From positions 434,001-498,000 of the forward strand of contig JAKFWK010000002.1 of the NCBI GenBank assembly GCA_021732045.1: 64,000 bases of DNA, in the 5' to 3' direction. Below the pieces are notes generated by a model. It saw nothing but the letters and a program-made list of their open reading frames with translations. It was not told where the DNA came from and ran no database searches. Positions 55,444 to 64,000 of the stretch are shown piece by piece. How positions within the stretch are numbered: position 1 is the first letter of the stretch; each line of letters opens with the position of its first letter. A program made the position numbers and the translations under genes. The DNA is from Sulfurimonas sp. (GTDB lineage Bacteria; Campylobacterota; Campylobacteria; Campylobacterales; Sulfurimonadaceae).

Positions 55444-56523
55444 ATGAACACTAAAACCATCCACCATCTATCACATACCGATCTTGACGGCTACAGTTGT
55501 CAACTGGTTATGAAACAGACTCCATATAAATTGTTTAATTACAATGCAAACTATGGTGCGGAAGTGAAACAGACACTTGAATTAATCGTAGAAAATATTA
55601 CAAAAAGTACCGTAGATGCAACTATCCTTATAACTGATTTAAATCTCACTGCGGATGAGTCAAGATGGCTTGACAATGAAGTAAATAAGCTAAAAGAGAA
55701 TAAAAGAGATATTACACTTCTGCTTCTTGATCACCATGGAAGCGGCGAGGATAGTGCAAAAAAATACAGTTGGTACAACCTTGATACATCAAGATGTGCT
55801 ACAAAAATGACATATGATTATGCAAAAGAGAATTTTGAATTTAATGAGCCCACTTGGATGGAAAAGTTTGTAAATATCGTAAATGCTGTTGACTTATGGA
55901 AAATGGAGGAGACGGAGAACTTTGAATATGGAAAAGTTTGTATGCGTCTTATATCTGAAGCCAGAGAGCTCAATAAAATTATGTTTGCAGATGACGACAA
56001 CAACTATAAAATCTCGCTTCTTATGGCATCAACAAAATATATTGATAATGAAAATGCAAACATTACTTTGGATGAAAATATTCACAATCTTAAAAAAGGA
56101 TTTTTTAGAGATGGGAACAATGACACACTGGATAATCTTGCAACAAAATATATTGTTAAACTTCTAGGTGAGGCAAGAAGTGAAAAAACAATCTACTATA
56201 AAGGCTATAGAGGCTTTTTAAGCTACGGTGTTGGAAATACATCAATAGTTGGAAATGGTTTTTTACTTGGGTATCCAGAGTATGATTTCATAGTAGATGT
56301 AAGCTACCGTGGAACTATGAGTTTTAGAGCAAACAACAAAGTAAGCGTTTCACAAATATCAAAAGAGTGGGTAGATGGAGGAGGACATCCAAATGCTTCT
56401 GGAGGGCGAATTATAGGCTTTAAAGAGCAGTATCGCTACGATAAAGTAAAGAAGCAGATTGAGAGTCTTATAAATGAAAAAGAGGCTGTTGCAGGGGATT
56501 TGGAGTATAAAAAAGAGGCTTAA
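55444..56523 (+). CDS. DHH-family phosphoesterase
   Basis: This 359-residue protein has DLDGYSCQ (first metal motif), DLNLT, and LLLDHHGSG (the DHH motif), then a C-terminal DHHA1-like part with GGGHPNASGG for substrate binding. Such enzymes cleave short RNA, cyclic dinucleotides or pApA. It lies 8 nt after flhA. The substrate is not known. Confidence 0.85.
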   Translation: MNTKTIHHLSHTDLDGYSCQLVMKQTPYKLFNYNANYGAEVKQTLELIVENITKSTVDATILITDLNLTADESRWLDNEVNKLKENKRDITLLLLDHHGSGEDSAKKYSWYNLDTSRCATKMTYDYAKENFEFNEPTWMEKFVNIVNAVDLWKMEETENFEYGKVCMRLISEARELNKIMFADDDNNYKISLLMASTKYIDNENANITLDENIHNLKKGFFRDGNNDTLDNLATKYIVKLLGEARSEKTIYYKGYRGFLSYGVGNTSIVGNGFLLGYPEYDFIVDVSYRGTMSFRANNKVSVSQISKEWVDGGGHPNASGGRIIGFKEQYRYDKVKKQIESLINEKEAVAGDLEYKKEA

Positions 56524-56576
56524 GCTTCATTTTTATACTCTACACAAAGGGGAATTGTCAGTTTAAATGCACAACA

Positions 56577-57980
56577 TCAGTTATTGGCGAAATACCTCTC
56601 AACCCCATCTGCCATACCTTTTGCCATTGTTTGCTGGTATTTCAAATCAACCAATCTTGTTGCCTCCGTTGGATTTGTTATAAAACCAACCTCTATTAGA
56701 ACCGATGGCATAGATGCTCCAACCAAAACCCAAAATGGTCCCTCTCTAACTCCACCATCAACTACACCATCGTATTTTGATTTAAGAGCGCCGAGCATTC
56801 CTCTTTGCAGGTCGATTGCTAGTTTATTTGAAGCCAAAATATTATGATGGTTAACTAGGCTTAAAATACTATCTTTTGCATACATATTCATATCACTAAT
56901 ATCTGCCGAGTTCTCCTTGGAGGCAATTCTCTTAGCTCTGTCTGAGCGAGATGGAGAGAGGAAAAAACACTCTATTCCATTCACTGATTCAGAACTCTCT
57001 TTACCGACAGCATTTGCATGCACACTGATAAAAAGGTCTGCTCCCTTATCATTTGCCAATCTAGTTCTACCACTTAATTTTACAAAAACATCACTGTCTC
57101 TCGTCATATACACCGTGTATCCACGAGATTTTAGAATTTTATTTAACTCTTGAGCAATACTAAAAACAACATCTTTTTCTCTATATTTATTATATCCAAT
57201 AGCCCCCGGATCTGTACCGCCATGACCAGCATCAATCATTATGGTTTTTGTTCTATCAGTTCTTTTTGGTGGCAAACTAGCGTTTCTCGCCTCTTCGACT
57301 GAGTTTGCTTGCAGATTAATGATAAGTTTTTCGGATTCAAGAGAGTGTTCTATCTCTATTTTTGTACTATTTTCTATCACTATCCTTATAGAGTCAGAGC
57401 CATTTTGTGCAAACTTAATCTTATCTATGCCATTTTTTTTGATAATTTGTGACTTTATTAAAGCCGATGAAGATATATCAAAAACATATTTATATAGATT
57501 TTTCTTTGGGTTGTGAAGTGTAAAATAGTGAACTTCATTCTCTTTGAGCTCTCTATCAAATGTTAAAATAAGTTTAGACTCCACCCATTCGGTGCCAACC
57601 AAGCTGTTTAATGATCTGTTCCAAATATCATCTTGCTTTTTAGTTTTAGTTTCATCGAACGCTGCTGTTGCTATCTCTTTTGATTGTTTAAAATTTACCT
57701 GTTTTGGTGTTTTGTTTTTTAACTCATCTGAATATTGTGAAACATCTATATCTAAAAGGGTTCCACTTTTGACTATCCCTTTTAGTGAACTACTCTCTAG
57801 CTTTGAATCGCCAGACATAACGGCACGAAGATACATATCTTTATAGCTATCATATGCTCTAAATTGATCACTCTTACTTGTACTTCTTAAAAGTCTATCT
57901 GCTTTTTTTAGTGACGCTTCATCACTAAGAGCATAAAGGGCTATATAGAAAATAAAAAAAATAGAGAGTAAACGAATCAT
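56577..57980 (-). CDS. N-acetylmuramoyl-L-alanine amidase
   Basis: This 467-residue exported protein (signal peptide to about residue 17) has an AMIN-like middle domain and a C-terminal amidase_3 domain with IDAGHGGTDPGA, REKDVVFSIA (zinc residues His and Glu), SVHANA, and VLIEVGFITNPTEA. It cleaves peptidoglycan stem peptides, mainly in cell separation. In Campylobacter the amidase gene also lies next to the NMO-like and tyrS genes. Confidence 0.93.
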   Translation of the reverse strand: MIRLLSIFFIFYIALYALSDEASLKKADRLLRSTSKSDQFRAYDSYKDMYLRAVMSGDSKLESSSLKGIVKSGTLLDIDVSQYSDELKNKTPKQVNFKQSKEIATAAFDETKTKKQDDIWNRSLNSLVGTEWVESKLILTFDRELKENEVHYFTLHNPKKNLYKYVFDISSSALIKSQIIKKNGIDKIKFAQNGSDSIRIVIENSTKIEIEHSLESEKLIINLQANSVEEARNASLPPKRTDRTKTIMIDAGHGGTDPGAIGYNKYREKDVVFSIAQELNKILKSRGYTVYMTRDSDVFVKLSGRTRLANDKGADLFISVHANAVGKESSESVNGIECFFLSPSRSDRAKRIASKENSADISDMNMYAKDSILSLVNHHNILASNKLAIDLQRGMLGALKSKYDGVVDGGVREGPFWVLVGASMPSVLIEVGFITNPTEATRLVDLKYQQTMAKGMADGVERYFANN

Positions 57981-57986
57981 ATTGAA

Positions 57987-59078
57987 TTATTCACCATCTA
58001 TAAGTTTATCCATCAGCTCTTTTACTGAAATAATTTTGTCAATTTTGTATCCGTTTGTGCCAGAGAAAAAGAGTCCTGTTTCAAGATTCCCTTCAAAGGC
58101 ATCGCTTAGCCTATCTGCTATACAAAAACCAACCTCTTTTGCTTCTACTCCACGATTACAAGGAGCAACGCAATTTGATATACATTTTATCGCTGGACCT
58201 TCTCGCTTTTCTACTAGTCTTGTGAGATTAGTTCTAACACCCTGTGCCGGATAGCCAACAGGTGAAGCCATAAGCACAATGTCCTCTTTTTTTGCATCTA
58301 TTAGAACCTGCTTCATATTTTCATGAGCATCGCACTCGTGAGTTGCAATAAAGCGAGTCCCCATCTGAACGCCTTTTGCACCTAGTGAGAGCATCTCTTC
58401 TATATCTTTTTTATCCCAAATTCCACCAGCTGCAATAACTGGGATATTTCCCCATAGTGCAGCCTCTGCAACAACAGGTGCAACAAGATTTTCTAATTGA
58501 TTTTCAGGCATTGAGCACTGTTCATAGGTAAATCCCTGATGTCCGCCGCTCTTTGGACCTTCAAGAACTACTGCATCTGGAAGCCTGCCATATCTCATCT
58601 GCCATCTTTTGCAGATAATCTTAAGCGCTTTCGCAGACGAAACAATAGGAACAAGTGCTACATCTGGGTAACCTTCCGTAAACTCTGGCATATTTGTAGG
58701 AAGTCCTGCTCCAGTTATGATAATATCAATCCCAGATTCACAAGCATCTCTAACAACGCGCCCATAATCAGTTATAGCATATAAAATATTTGCTGCTAGT
58801 GGTTTATCATCACAAACTTTTCTTGCATTTTTTATAATAGCATCAAAACCCTCTCTTGAGTAAAAACCGAGCGAATCAAGAGGTCTTCCCGATACTAATT
58901 TTGAAGCATGTATTTTGTTTTCATAATAGCCGGTTCCAACAGCGCTAATAACGCCAAGACCACCCTCTTTTGAAACATTTCCGGCAAGTTTATCCCAACT
59001 AATGCCAACACCCATACCACCTTGAACAATCGGTTTCTGTATAGTGTGCTTACCTATTTTTAATGGTTCAAAACTCAT
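57987..59078 (-). CDS. Nitronate monooxygenase-like FMN protein
   Basis: This 363-residue TIM-barrel protein of the NMO/FabK-like family begins PIVQGGMGVGISWDKLAG, with GGHQGFTYEQ and IPVIAAGGIWDKKDIEEMLSLGAKGVQMGTRF for FMN and phosphate binding. Typical members oxidise alkyl nitronates or act as enoyl reductases. The role here is uncertain. The start overlaps the tyrS end by 1 nt. Confidence 0.85.
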   Translation of the reverse strand: MSFEPLKIGKHTIQKPIVQGGMGVGISWDKLAGNVSKEGGLGVISAVGTGYYENKIHASKLVSGRPLDSLGFYSREGFDAIIKNARKVCDDKPLAANILYAITDYGRVVRDACESGIDIIITGAGLPTNMPEFTEGYPDVALVPIVSSAKALKIICKRWQMRYGRLPDAVVLEGPKSGGHQGFTYEQCSMPENQLENLVAPVVAEAALWGNIPVIAAGGIWDKKDIEEMLSLGAKGVQMGTRFIATHECDAHENMKQVLIDAKKEDIVLMASPVGYPAQGVRTNLTRLVEKREGPAIKCISNCVAPCNRGVEAKEVGFCIADRLSDAFEGNLETGLFFSGTNGYKIDKIISVKELMDKLIDGE

Positions 59079-60277
59079 TAATCTACCTTCAATTTTGCAA
59101 ATTTTCTTTTTCCAACTTGAAGAATATACTCTCCAGCCACCAATTGTAACTGTTCGTCTAATATCTTCTCTTGATTTATTTTAACAGCACCTTGCTTAAT
59201 ATCTCTTCTTGCTTGTGAAGTAGATGGTTCCATACCACAATCTACTAAGGCTTTAGCTACCCAAACTTCACCCTTACAACTAAACTCTTCTATATCTGTT
59301 GGAACTTCATGATTTGAGTGCACTTTTTCAAATTCAGCTTTTGCACTGTTGGCTAACTCTTGTGAGTGAAATCTAGCAGTTATCTCTAGAGCTAAATTCT
59401 CTTTAACTGTTTTTGGATGCAGAGTTGTATCTTCTACACCTTTTTTTAAGAGCTCAATCTCTTGCAATGTTTTTGCACTAAGAAGCTCATAATATCTCCA
59501 CATTAACTCATCAGATATACTTAAAATCTTCCCAAACATATCATTTGGCTCATCAGCAACTCCAATATAGTTATTTAAAGATTTACTCATCTTTTGAACG
59601 CCATCTAAACCCTCTAAAATAGGCATCATAAGCACGGCTTGCTCTTTACCTATCTCATAAGCCCTTTGAAGATGACGACCCATTAAAAGATTAAATTTCT
59701 GGTCTGTTCCGCCTATCTCGATATCGCTCGCCAGATGCACACTATCATAGCCCTGCAAAAGCGGATATATGAACTCGCTTATAGCGATAGAAGTACCGCT
59801 TTTATATCTTTTATCAAAATCATCTCTCTCTAACATTCTCGCTACATTAAAAGTAGTTGTTAGAGACAACATTCCAGTTGCTCCAAGAGCATTTATCCAC
59901 TGAGAGTTAAAAACAATCTCCGTCTTAGAAGCATCAAGAATTTTAAAAACTTGATCCTTATAACTCTTTGCATTCTCTTGTATTTGAGAGGCACTTAGTG
60001 TTTTTCTTGTTACGTTTTTTCCTGTTGGATCACCAATTTGTGCTGTAAAATCACCTATTAAAAACTGAATCTTTGCTCCATACTTCTGAAAAGCTGCTAG
60101 TTTTTGCAAAAGAACCGTGTGACCTAAATGCAAATCTGGCGCAGTTGGATCAAACCCAGCCTTAACAGTGTAGCTTTTACCATCTTTAAAATATGCTTCT
60201 AGCAACTTTTCAATCCTAGCATCATCAATGATTTCGGCACTTCCTCTTCGTATCTCTTTTAGGGCAACTTGTAACAT
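59078..60277 (-). CDS. tyrS: Tyrosyl-tRNA synthetase
   Basis: This 399-residue class I synthetase has HLGHT (HIGH), KMSKS, GGTDQKFNLL and a C-terminal S4-like RNA-binding domain (QARRDIKQGAVKINQEK). It charges tRNA-Tyr. It lies 24 nt after spoT. Confidence 0.97.
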   Translation of the reverse strand: MLQVALKEIRRGSAEIIDDARIEKLLEAYFKDGKSYTVKAGFDPTAPDLHLGHTVLLQKLAAFQKYGAKIQFLIGDFTAQIGDPTGKNVTRKTLSASQIQENAKSYKDQVFKILDASKTEIVFNSQWINALGATGMLSLTTTFNVARMLERDDFDKRYKSGTSIAISEFIYPLLQGYDSVHLASDIEIGGTDQKFNLLMGRHLQRAYEIGKEQAVLMMPILEGLDGVQKMSKSLNNYIGVADEPNDMFGKILSISDELMWRYYELLSAKTLQEIELLKKGVEDTTLHPKTVKENLALEITARFHSQELANSAKAEFEKVHSNHEVPTDIEEFSCKGEVWVAKALVDCGMEPSTSQARRDIKQGAVKINQEKILDEQLQLVAGEYILQVGKRKFAKLKVD

Positions 60278-60301
60278 ATTCTATATTTTCCTATTTTAAT
60301 T

Positions 60302-62449
60302 TTATTTATAAGCATCATCAGTTCTGATAAGATGTATAACTTTTATTTTTTGCTCAATCTTAACACGCAGCGCGTTAATATCCGCTTCTTTTGACTCAAA
60401 GCCTATCTCACAAAATTTTGTTGACTCACTTTTGTTTTTACCAAGTTCTATTAAATTTATATCTATTTTTAGTTTTGCTAAAAAATTTAGAAATTCAGCT
60501 AAAGTCCCTACTCCACTATGAAGCGAAACTATCATATTATAGTTATATGTATTTGTCTTTTCCCATCTCACAAAAACCATTGGCTCTTTTGCTTCAACTT
60601 TTTTTATTGCTGTTTTACACATTTTATGATGAACATGCGCTTTTCCTTTCTCTAAAAAAGCCATTACTTCATCTCCGTTCTTTGGATGGCAACAGTAGTC
60701 AAAAACAACATCGCTTATATGCGAAGTGCTGTATATTTCTAAATCTCTAAGATTGAATTGTCTTAGTTTAAATCTATGTTTAGACAAGAACCCCTTAAAG
60801 CGACTATTTTGCCTTATTTCTGAAATATACTTGTTAATAACCTCATGAAAGTGGTCAATATCCACAGGAATCATTGCTCTTTTTTCGCAATTGCTCTCTT
60901 CAAACCACTCTTCAACTCTTGAGTTATTTAGATTCATGGCCGTTGCTAAAATATTTACACTAGATTTTAAATCTATATCCTTAACCCTAGCATTACACAT
61001 ATGCTTCATATTTGTTTTTGCTTTAGATGTCTTGACTGCATCAATCCAACTACATCTTGTTATTGGTTTATCTGAGAGCTCTATTTTTACAATGTCTCCA
61101 TTTTGCAACTCTGCAAGAAGTGATGTTTTAGTTTTATTTACTAATGCAGCTTTTGCATTGTCTCCAACTTCCGTATGAACCGCATATGCAAAATCGAGAA
61201 CGACAGCACCACGAGGCAGTGTATAAACCTTACCCTTAGGAGAGAAAACAGATATATCTTCACTGTAGAGATCATTTTTGATAAGATCATAAAAATCTTC
61301 GACGGACTCATTTTGATATCCTAGATTATTAAGCCAATCTAGTTTTATATTATTATTTCCACCATTTTTATATTTCCAGTGAGCAGCAACGCCAAGTTCT
61401 GCAGTATTGTGCATCTCATAGGTTCGTATTTGAACTTCAATAATCGCTGCATTATAAAAGACCGTCGTATGAATTGTTTTATAGCCATTATCTTTTGGAA
61501 CTGCTATATAATCTTTAAATCTTGAGGAGAGTGGTTGGAAGTTTAGATGAATCAAGCCTAGAATGTTATAGCATTTAACTGCGTCTGTTGTTAAGATTCT
61601 AACAGCTAAGAGATCTAAAACCTCCTCTATTCCAACACCTTTTCTTTGCATTTTCAGATAGATAGAGTATTTATGTTTTACACGCGAGAGTATTTCGAAA
61701 TCTTCCTCGCAAAAACCATTTTGAATAAGGATTTTGTTAATCAACTCCTTAAATTCACTTAGTCTCATCTCAATAGCGTGGTAATGTGACTCAAAATAGT
61801 TATCAATATTTTGCTTTTCTTCTTTAAAAAGGTATGAAAAACTCAAATCTTCTAATATATTTTTTAAAAAAGAGATACCCAATCTATGAGCTATTGGAGC
61901 ATAAACCACAAGTGTTTCTTCTGCTATTCGTTGCTGTTTTTGCTCAGAGAGAGCGTCTAGAGTTAACATATTGTGAAGTCTGTCACAAAGCTTCACGACC
62001 AGAACTCTTACATCCTCGGTACTAGCAAGAAGCATTTTTCTAAAAGAGAGCGCTGAGACAACTAGCTTTTCGTTAGAGCTAGATGAGATTAACTCTATAT
62101 CTCTTATGCTATCTATTTTTGTAAGCCCCTCAACCAGGTGAGCAACATCGCTTCCAAAAACAGAATTTACTTCGTCTATGGATATCTCTGTATCTTCTAC
62201 TACATCATGAAGGAGAGCAGCAATAGCCATAGCTTCATCATTTGTAATTGATGCAACAATACTTGCCACCAGTATTGGATGAACAATATATGGCTGACCA
62301 CTTTTGCGAAACTGATTTTGATGAGCTTTTTTTGAGTACTCTAAAGCATTTTTAAGAGCATCACTTTGTGGAATCTGTAAAAAAAGATAGTTGATTGCTG
62401 AGTCAACATCTTGGAGATGCTTGACCGTCTCTATATCAATTTGACTCAG
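60302..62449 (-). CDS. spoT: Bifunctional (p)ppGpp synthetase/hydrolase SpoT, probable CTG start
   Basis: This protein has about 715 residues when started at CTG 62449, which has AAGGA 6 nt upstream (62460-62456). The first in-frame ATG or GTG lies at 62269 (GTG), and starting there would cut off the segment FRKSGQPYIVHPILVA of the hydrolase fold. It has the HD hydrolase (LLHDVVED), the synthetase region (YKTIHTTVF, QIRTYEMH), a TGS domain (VFSPKGKVYTLPRGAVVLDFAYAVHT) and a C-terminal ACT-like domain. It sets the stringent response. It is in the same frame as rpoZ, with only TAA-GGA-TCT-ACC between them. Confidence 0.88.
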   Translation of the reverse strand: MSQIDIETVKHLQDVDSAINYLFLQIPQSDALKNALEYSKKAHQNQFRKSGQPYIVHPILVASIVASITNDEAMAIAALLHDVVEDTEISIDEVNSVFGSDVAHLVEGLTKIDSIRDIELISSSSNEKLVVSALSFRKMLLASTEDVRVLVVKLCDRLHNMLTLDALSEQKQQRIAEETLVVYAPIAHRLGISFLKNILEDLSFSYLFKEEKQNIDNYFESHYHAIEMRLSEFKELINKILIQNGFCEEDFEILSRVKHKYSIYLKMQRKGVGIEEVLDLLAVRILTTDAVKCYNILGLIHLNFQPLSSRFKDYIAVPKDNGYKTIHTTVFYNAAIIEVQIRTYEMHNTAELGVAAHWKYKNGGNNNIKLDWLNNLGYQNESVEDFYDLIKNDLYSEDISVFSPKGKVYTLPRGAVVLDFAYAVHTEVGDNAKAALVNKTKTSLLAELQNGDIVKIELSDKPITRCSWIDAVKTSKAKTNMKHMCNARVKDIDLKSSVNILATAMNLNNSRVEEWFEESNCEKRAMIPVDIDHFHEVINKYISEIRQNSRFKGFLSKHRFKLRQFNLRDLEIYSTSHISDVVFDYCCHPKNGDEVMAFLEKGKAHVHHKMCKTAIKKVEAKEPMVFVRWEKTNTYNYNMIVSLHSGVGTLAEFLNFLAKLKIDINLIELGKNKSESTKFCEIGFESKEADINALRVKIEQKIKVIHLIRTDDAYK

Positions 62450-62458
62450 GGTAGATCC

Positions 62459-62677
62459 TTATTCAGATATATTTATAAAACCTTTGACTTTTACAAGACC
62501 TTCCGCCATTTCCATTAAAGCCAAATCTGATGCCTTTATATTTTTTGAAGCACTAAGCTTACTTATTGCACCATTTAAAAGTTCATCCGTTCTCTTTGCT
62601 ATTGCGATTGCCAACTGGTATCTATCTATGTTTGGATTATCATTTAAAATCTTTGCTGTTAATACTTCTACTTTCAT
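62459..62677 (-). CDS. rpoZ: RNA polymerase omega subunit
   Basis: This 72-residue protein (ATG 62677) has IDRYQLAIAIAKRTDELLNG and a helix ending MEMAEGLVKVKG, the omega pattern of Campylobacterota. It helps RNA polymerase assembly and ppGpp binding. A farther upstream ATG (62725) lies in hairpin-rich leader DNA and is unlikely. It lies in the same operon as spoT. Confidence 0.9.
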   Translation of the reverse strand: MKVEVLTAKILNDNPNIDRYQLAIAIAKRTDELLNGAISKLSASKNIKASDLALMEMAEGLVKVKGFINISE

Positions 62678-62704
62678 ACTGTTTTCCCTTAATTTTATTT
62701 TATA

Positions 62705-62727
62705 AAATGAAGGGAATCCCCTCATTT
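62705..62727 (-). repeat. Leader hairpin upstream of rpoZ
   Basis: aaatgaaggg (62705-62714) pairs with cccctcattt (62718-62727) with one mismatch and a 3-nt loop, 28 nt upstream of the rpoZ start. A T/A-rich stretch follows on the minus strand. It may be a terminator of pyrH or part of the rpoZ leader. Confidence 0.5.
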
Positions 62728-62736
62728 GATTTGAAC

Positions 62737-62762
62737 GCTCAAAGGAACTCGTCCTTTTGAGC
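62737..62762 (-). terminator. Hairpin after pyrH
   Basis: gctcaaagg (62737-62745) pairs with ccttttgagc (62753-62762, one bulged T) across a 7-nt loop, 27 nt after the pyrH stop on the minus strand. It is the first of two tandem hairpins and could attenuate transcription into rpoZ. Confidence 0.55.
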
Positions 62763-62788
62763 TACTTAAATAACTTTATTTTTAATCT

Positions 62789-63517
<729 letters not shown>

Positions 63518-63606
63518 TTACGCGAATGATACTTAAAACTCTCTTTGATATTGCTTTGAAGAAATCTCCTGACTTGCGAGTAGCACTAAAAAATAAAAAA
63601 GAAGTT

Positions 63607-64000
63607 CTAATCCAGTGATATAAAAGAGACAATTTCCGAGAAAACAACCGCTCTATTGGACTCTTTAGTGTCTAAGATTCTCTCACAAAGCAGAGCAAGA
63701 TTTTCATCTATATTTGGTGCTAAGGAGCGAATATTTTGAAGTTTCTCATTTTTAAGAGTGTTTGTAAATCTATCATATGCCGAGTAAGCCTCTTGTTGTG
63801 AGAGTTTATAGTAAAGCTTTCTGCCTATCTCAAAGAGTTCAAACTCCTCATTTTTTCCGCTGTTTACTCTCTCGCTAAAACCTATCTCTATATCTATTTT
63901 TCGCTCTCTCAAATAAGCACCAAGTTTCATTAAAAAGCCTATTGCAGAGGGTGTGTAGAGTTTTAGAACTCTCTCATTAAATAGTTCAAAACTCTCATCT
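63607..64000 (-). CDS. Unidentified protein, 5' end outside the window
   Basis: The frame is open through the window edge, so the gene starts beyond position 64000. The visible 131 residues are charged and mostly helical, with LYTPSAIGFLMKLGAYLRERK, KLYYKLSQQEAYSAYDRF and a C-terminal IVSFISLD. I do not recognise the family. It lies upstream of pyrH on the same strand with a 107-nt gap. Confidence 0.7.
   Translation of the reverse strand, partial: DESFELFNERVLKLYTPSAIGFLMKLGAYLRERKIDIEIGFSERVNSGKNEEFELFEIGRKLYYKLSQQEAYSAYDRFTNTLKNEKLQNIRSLAPNIDENLALLCERILDTKESNRAVVFSEIVSFISLD

Noticed and set aside
60302..62269. SpoT starting at GTG 62269
   Set aside because: Conserved RelA/SpoT sequence (FRKSGQPYIVHPILVA and the preceding helix) continues upstream in the same frame, so this start would break the hydrolase domain.
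62749..62762. Match of 14 bases (within actcgtccttttga) between the pyrH-rpoZ junction and the 5' end of the tRNA-Ser gene, as a possible integration site
   Set aside because: A 14-base match is expected by chance in 64 kb of biased DNA, and no integrase or second boundary is present.

Overview
The window is about 64 kb of AT-rich chromosome from a free-living member of the Campylobacterota (Epsilonproteobacteria), most like Sulfurimonas or a relative. This rests on gene order and protein character. Blocks that I recall from Campylobacter and Helicobacter recur here: lpxA-fabZ beside clpX-mreB-mreC-carB, ispDF followed by an HP1021-type regulator and an ATP-sulfurylase-like gene, rpsO/Rrf2/flhA, and pyrH-rpoZ-spoT-tyrS-NMO-amidase. 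The large fused CcsBA cytochrome maturase is also typical of the group. I could not run any database search.

Layout. (1) 1-3.7 kb is accessory DNA: the 3' end of an AAA ATPase overlapping an HNH nuclease (a Septu PtuAB-like anti-phage pair), a VapBC-type toxin-antitoxin pair, and a clear LsrK-type autoinducer-2 kinase without other lsr genes. (2) 3.8-6.9 kb holds a D-2-hydroxyacid dehydrogenase, a Sel1-repeat periplasmic protein and two small monoheme cytochromes. (3) 7.0-21.5 kb, all on the minus strand, is the most interesting part. In transcription order it encodes a monoheme cytochrome, a ~12-heme cytochrome, an 8-heme cytochrome, a secreted tetraheme cytochrome resembling the Geobacter filament cytochrome OmcE, an NHL beta-propeller lipoprotein, a SurA/PpiC-type prolyl isomerase, an outer-membrane beta-barrel, a second NHL propeller, a 10-12-heme cytochrome with non-canonical heme sites, a small exported protein of unknown function, and the CcsBA heme lyase. 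Together they look like a complete extracellular electron-transfer or cytochrome-filament locus with its own export, folding and heme-attachment factors. (4) 21.7-24.6 kb: an OB-fold lipoprotein, a glutathionylspermidine-synthase-like protein with a UPF0323 lipoprotein, and a TsaC/YrdC-like protein. (5) 24.6-64 kb is mostly housekeeping: carbamoyl-phosphate synthase, cell shape (mreBC), ClpX, lipid A and fatty acid synthesis, queuosine, KDO, tryptophan, Mrp, thiamin, isoprenoids, DNA repair, one tRNA-Ser, PyrF, acetyl-CoA synthetase, PEP synthase, ribosomal protein S15, flagellar FlhA, peptidoglycan amidase, TyrS, SpoT, RNA polymerase omega and UMP kinase.

Notable single-gene observations include a spoT gene whose only convincing start codon is CTG, an intrinsic-terminator-like hairpin inside the start of the octaheme cytochrome gene, an ATP-sulfurylase homologue that lacks the usual sulfate-binding residues, and an Mrp protein without its CXXC pair.
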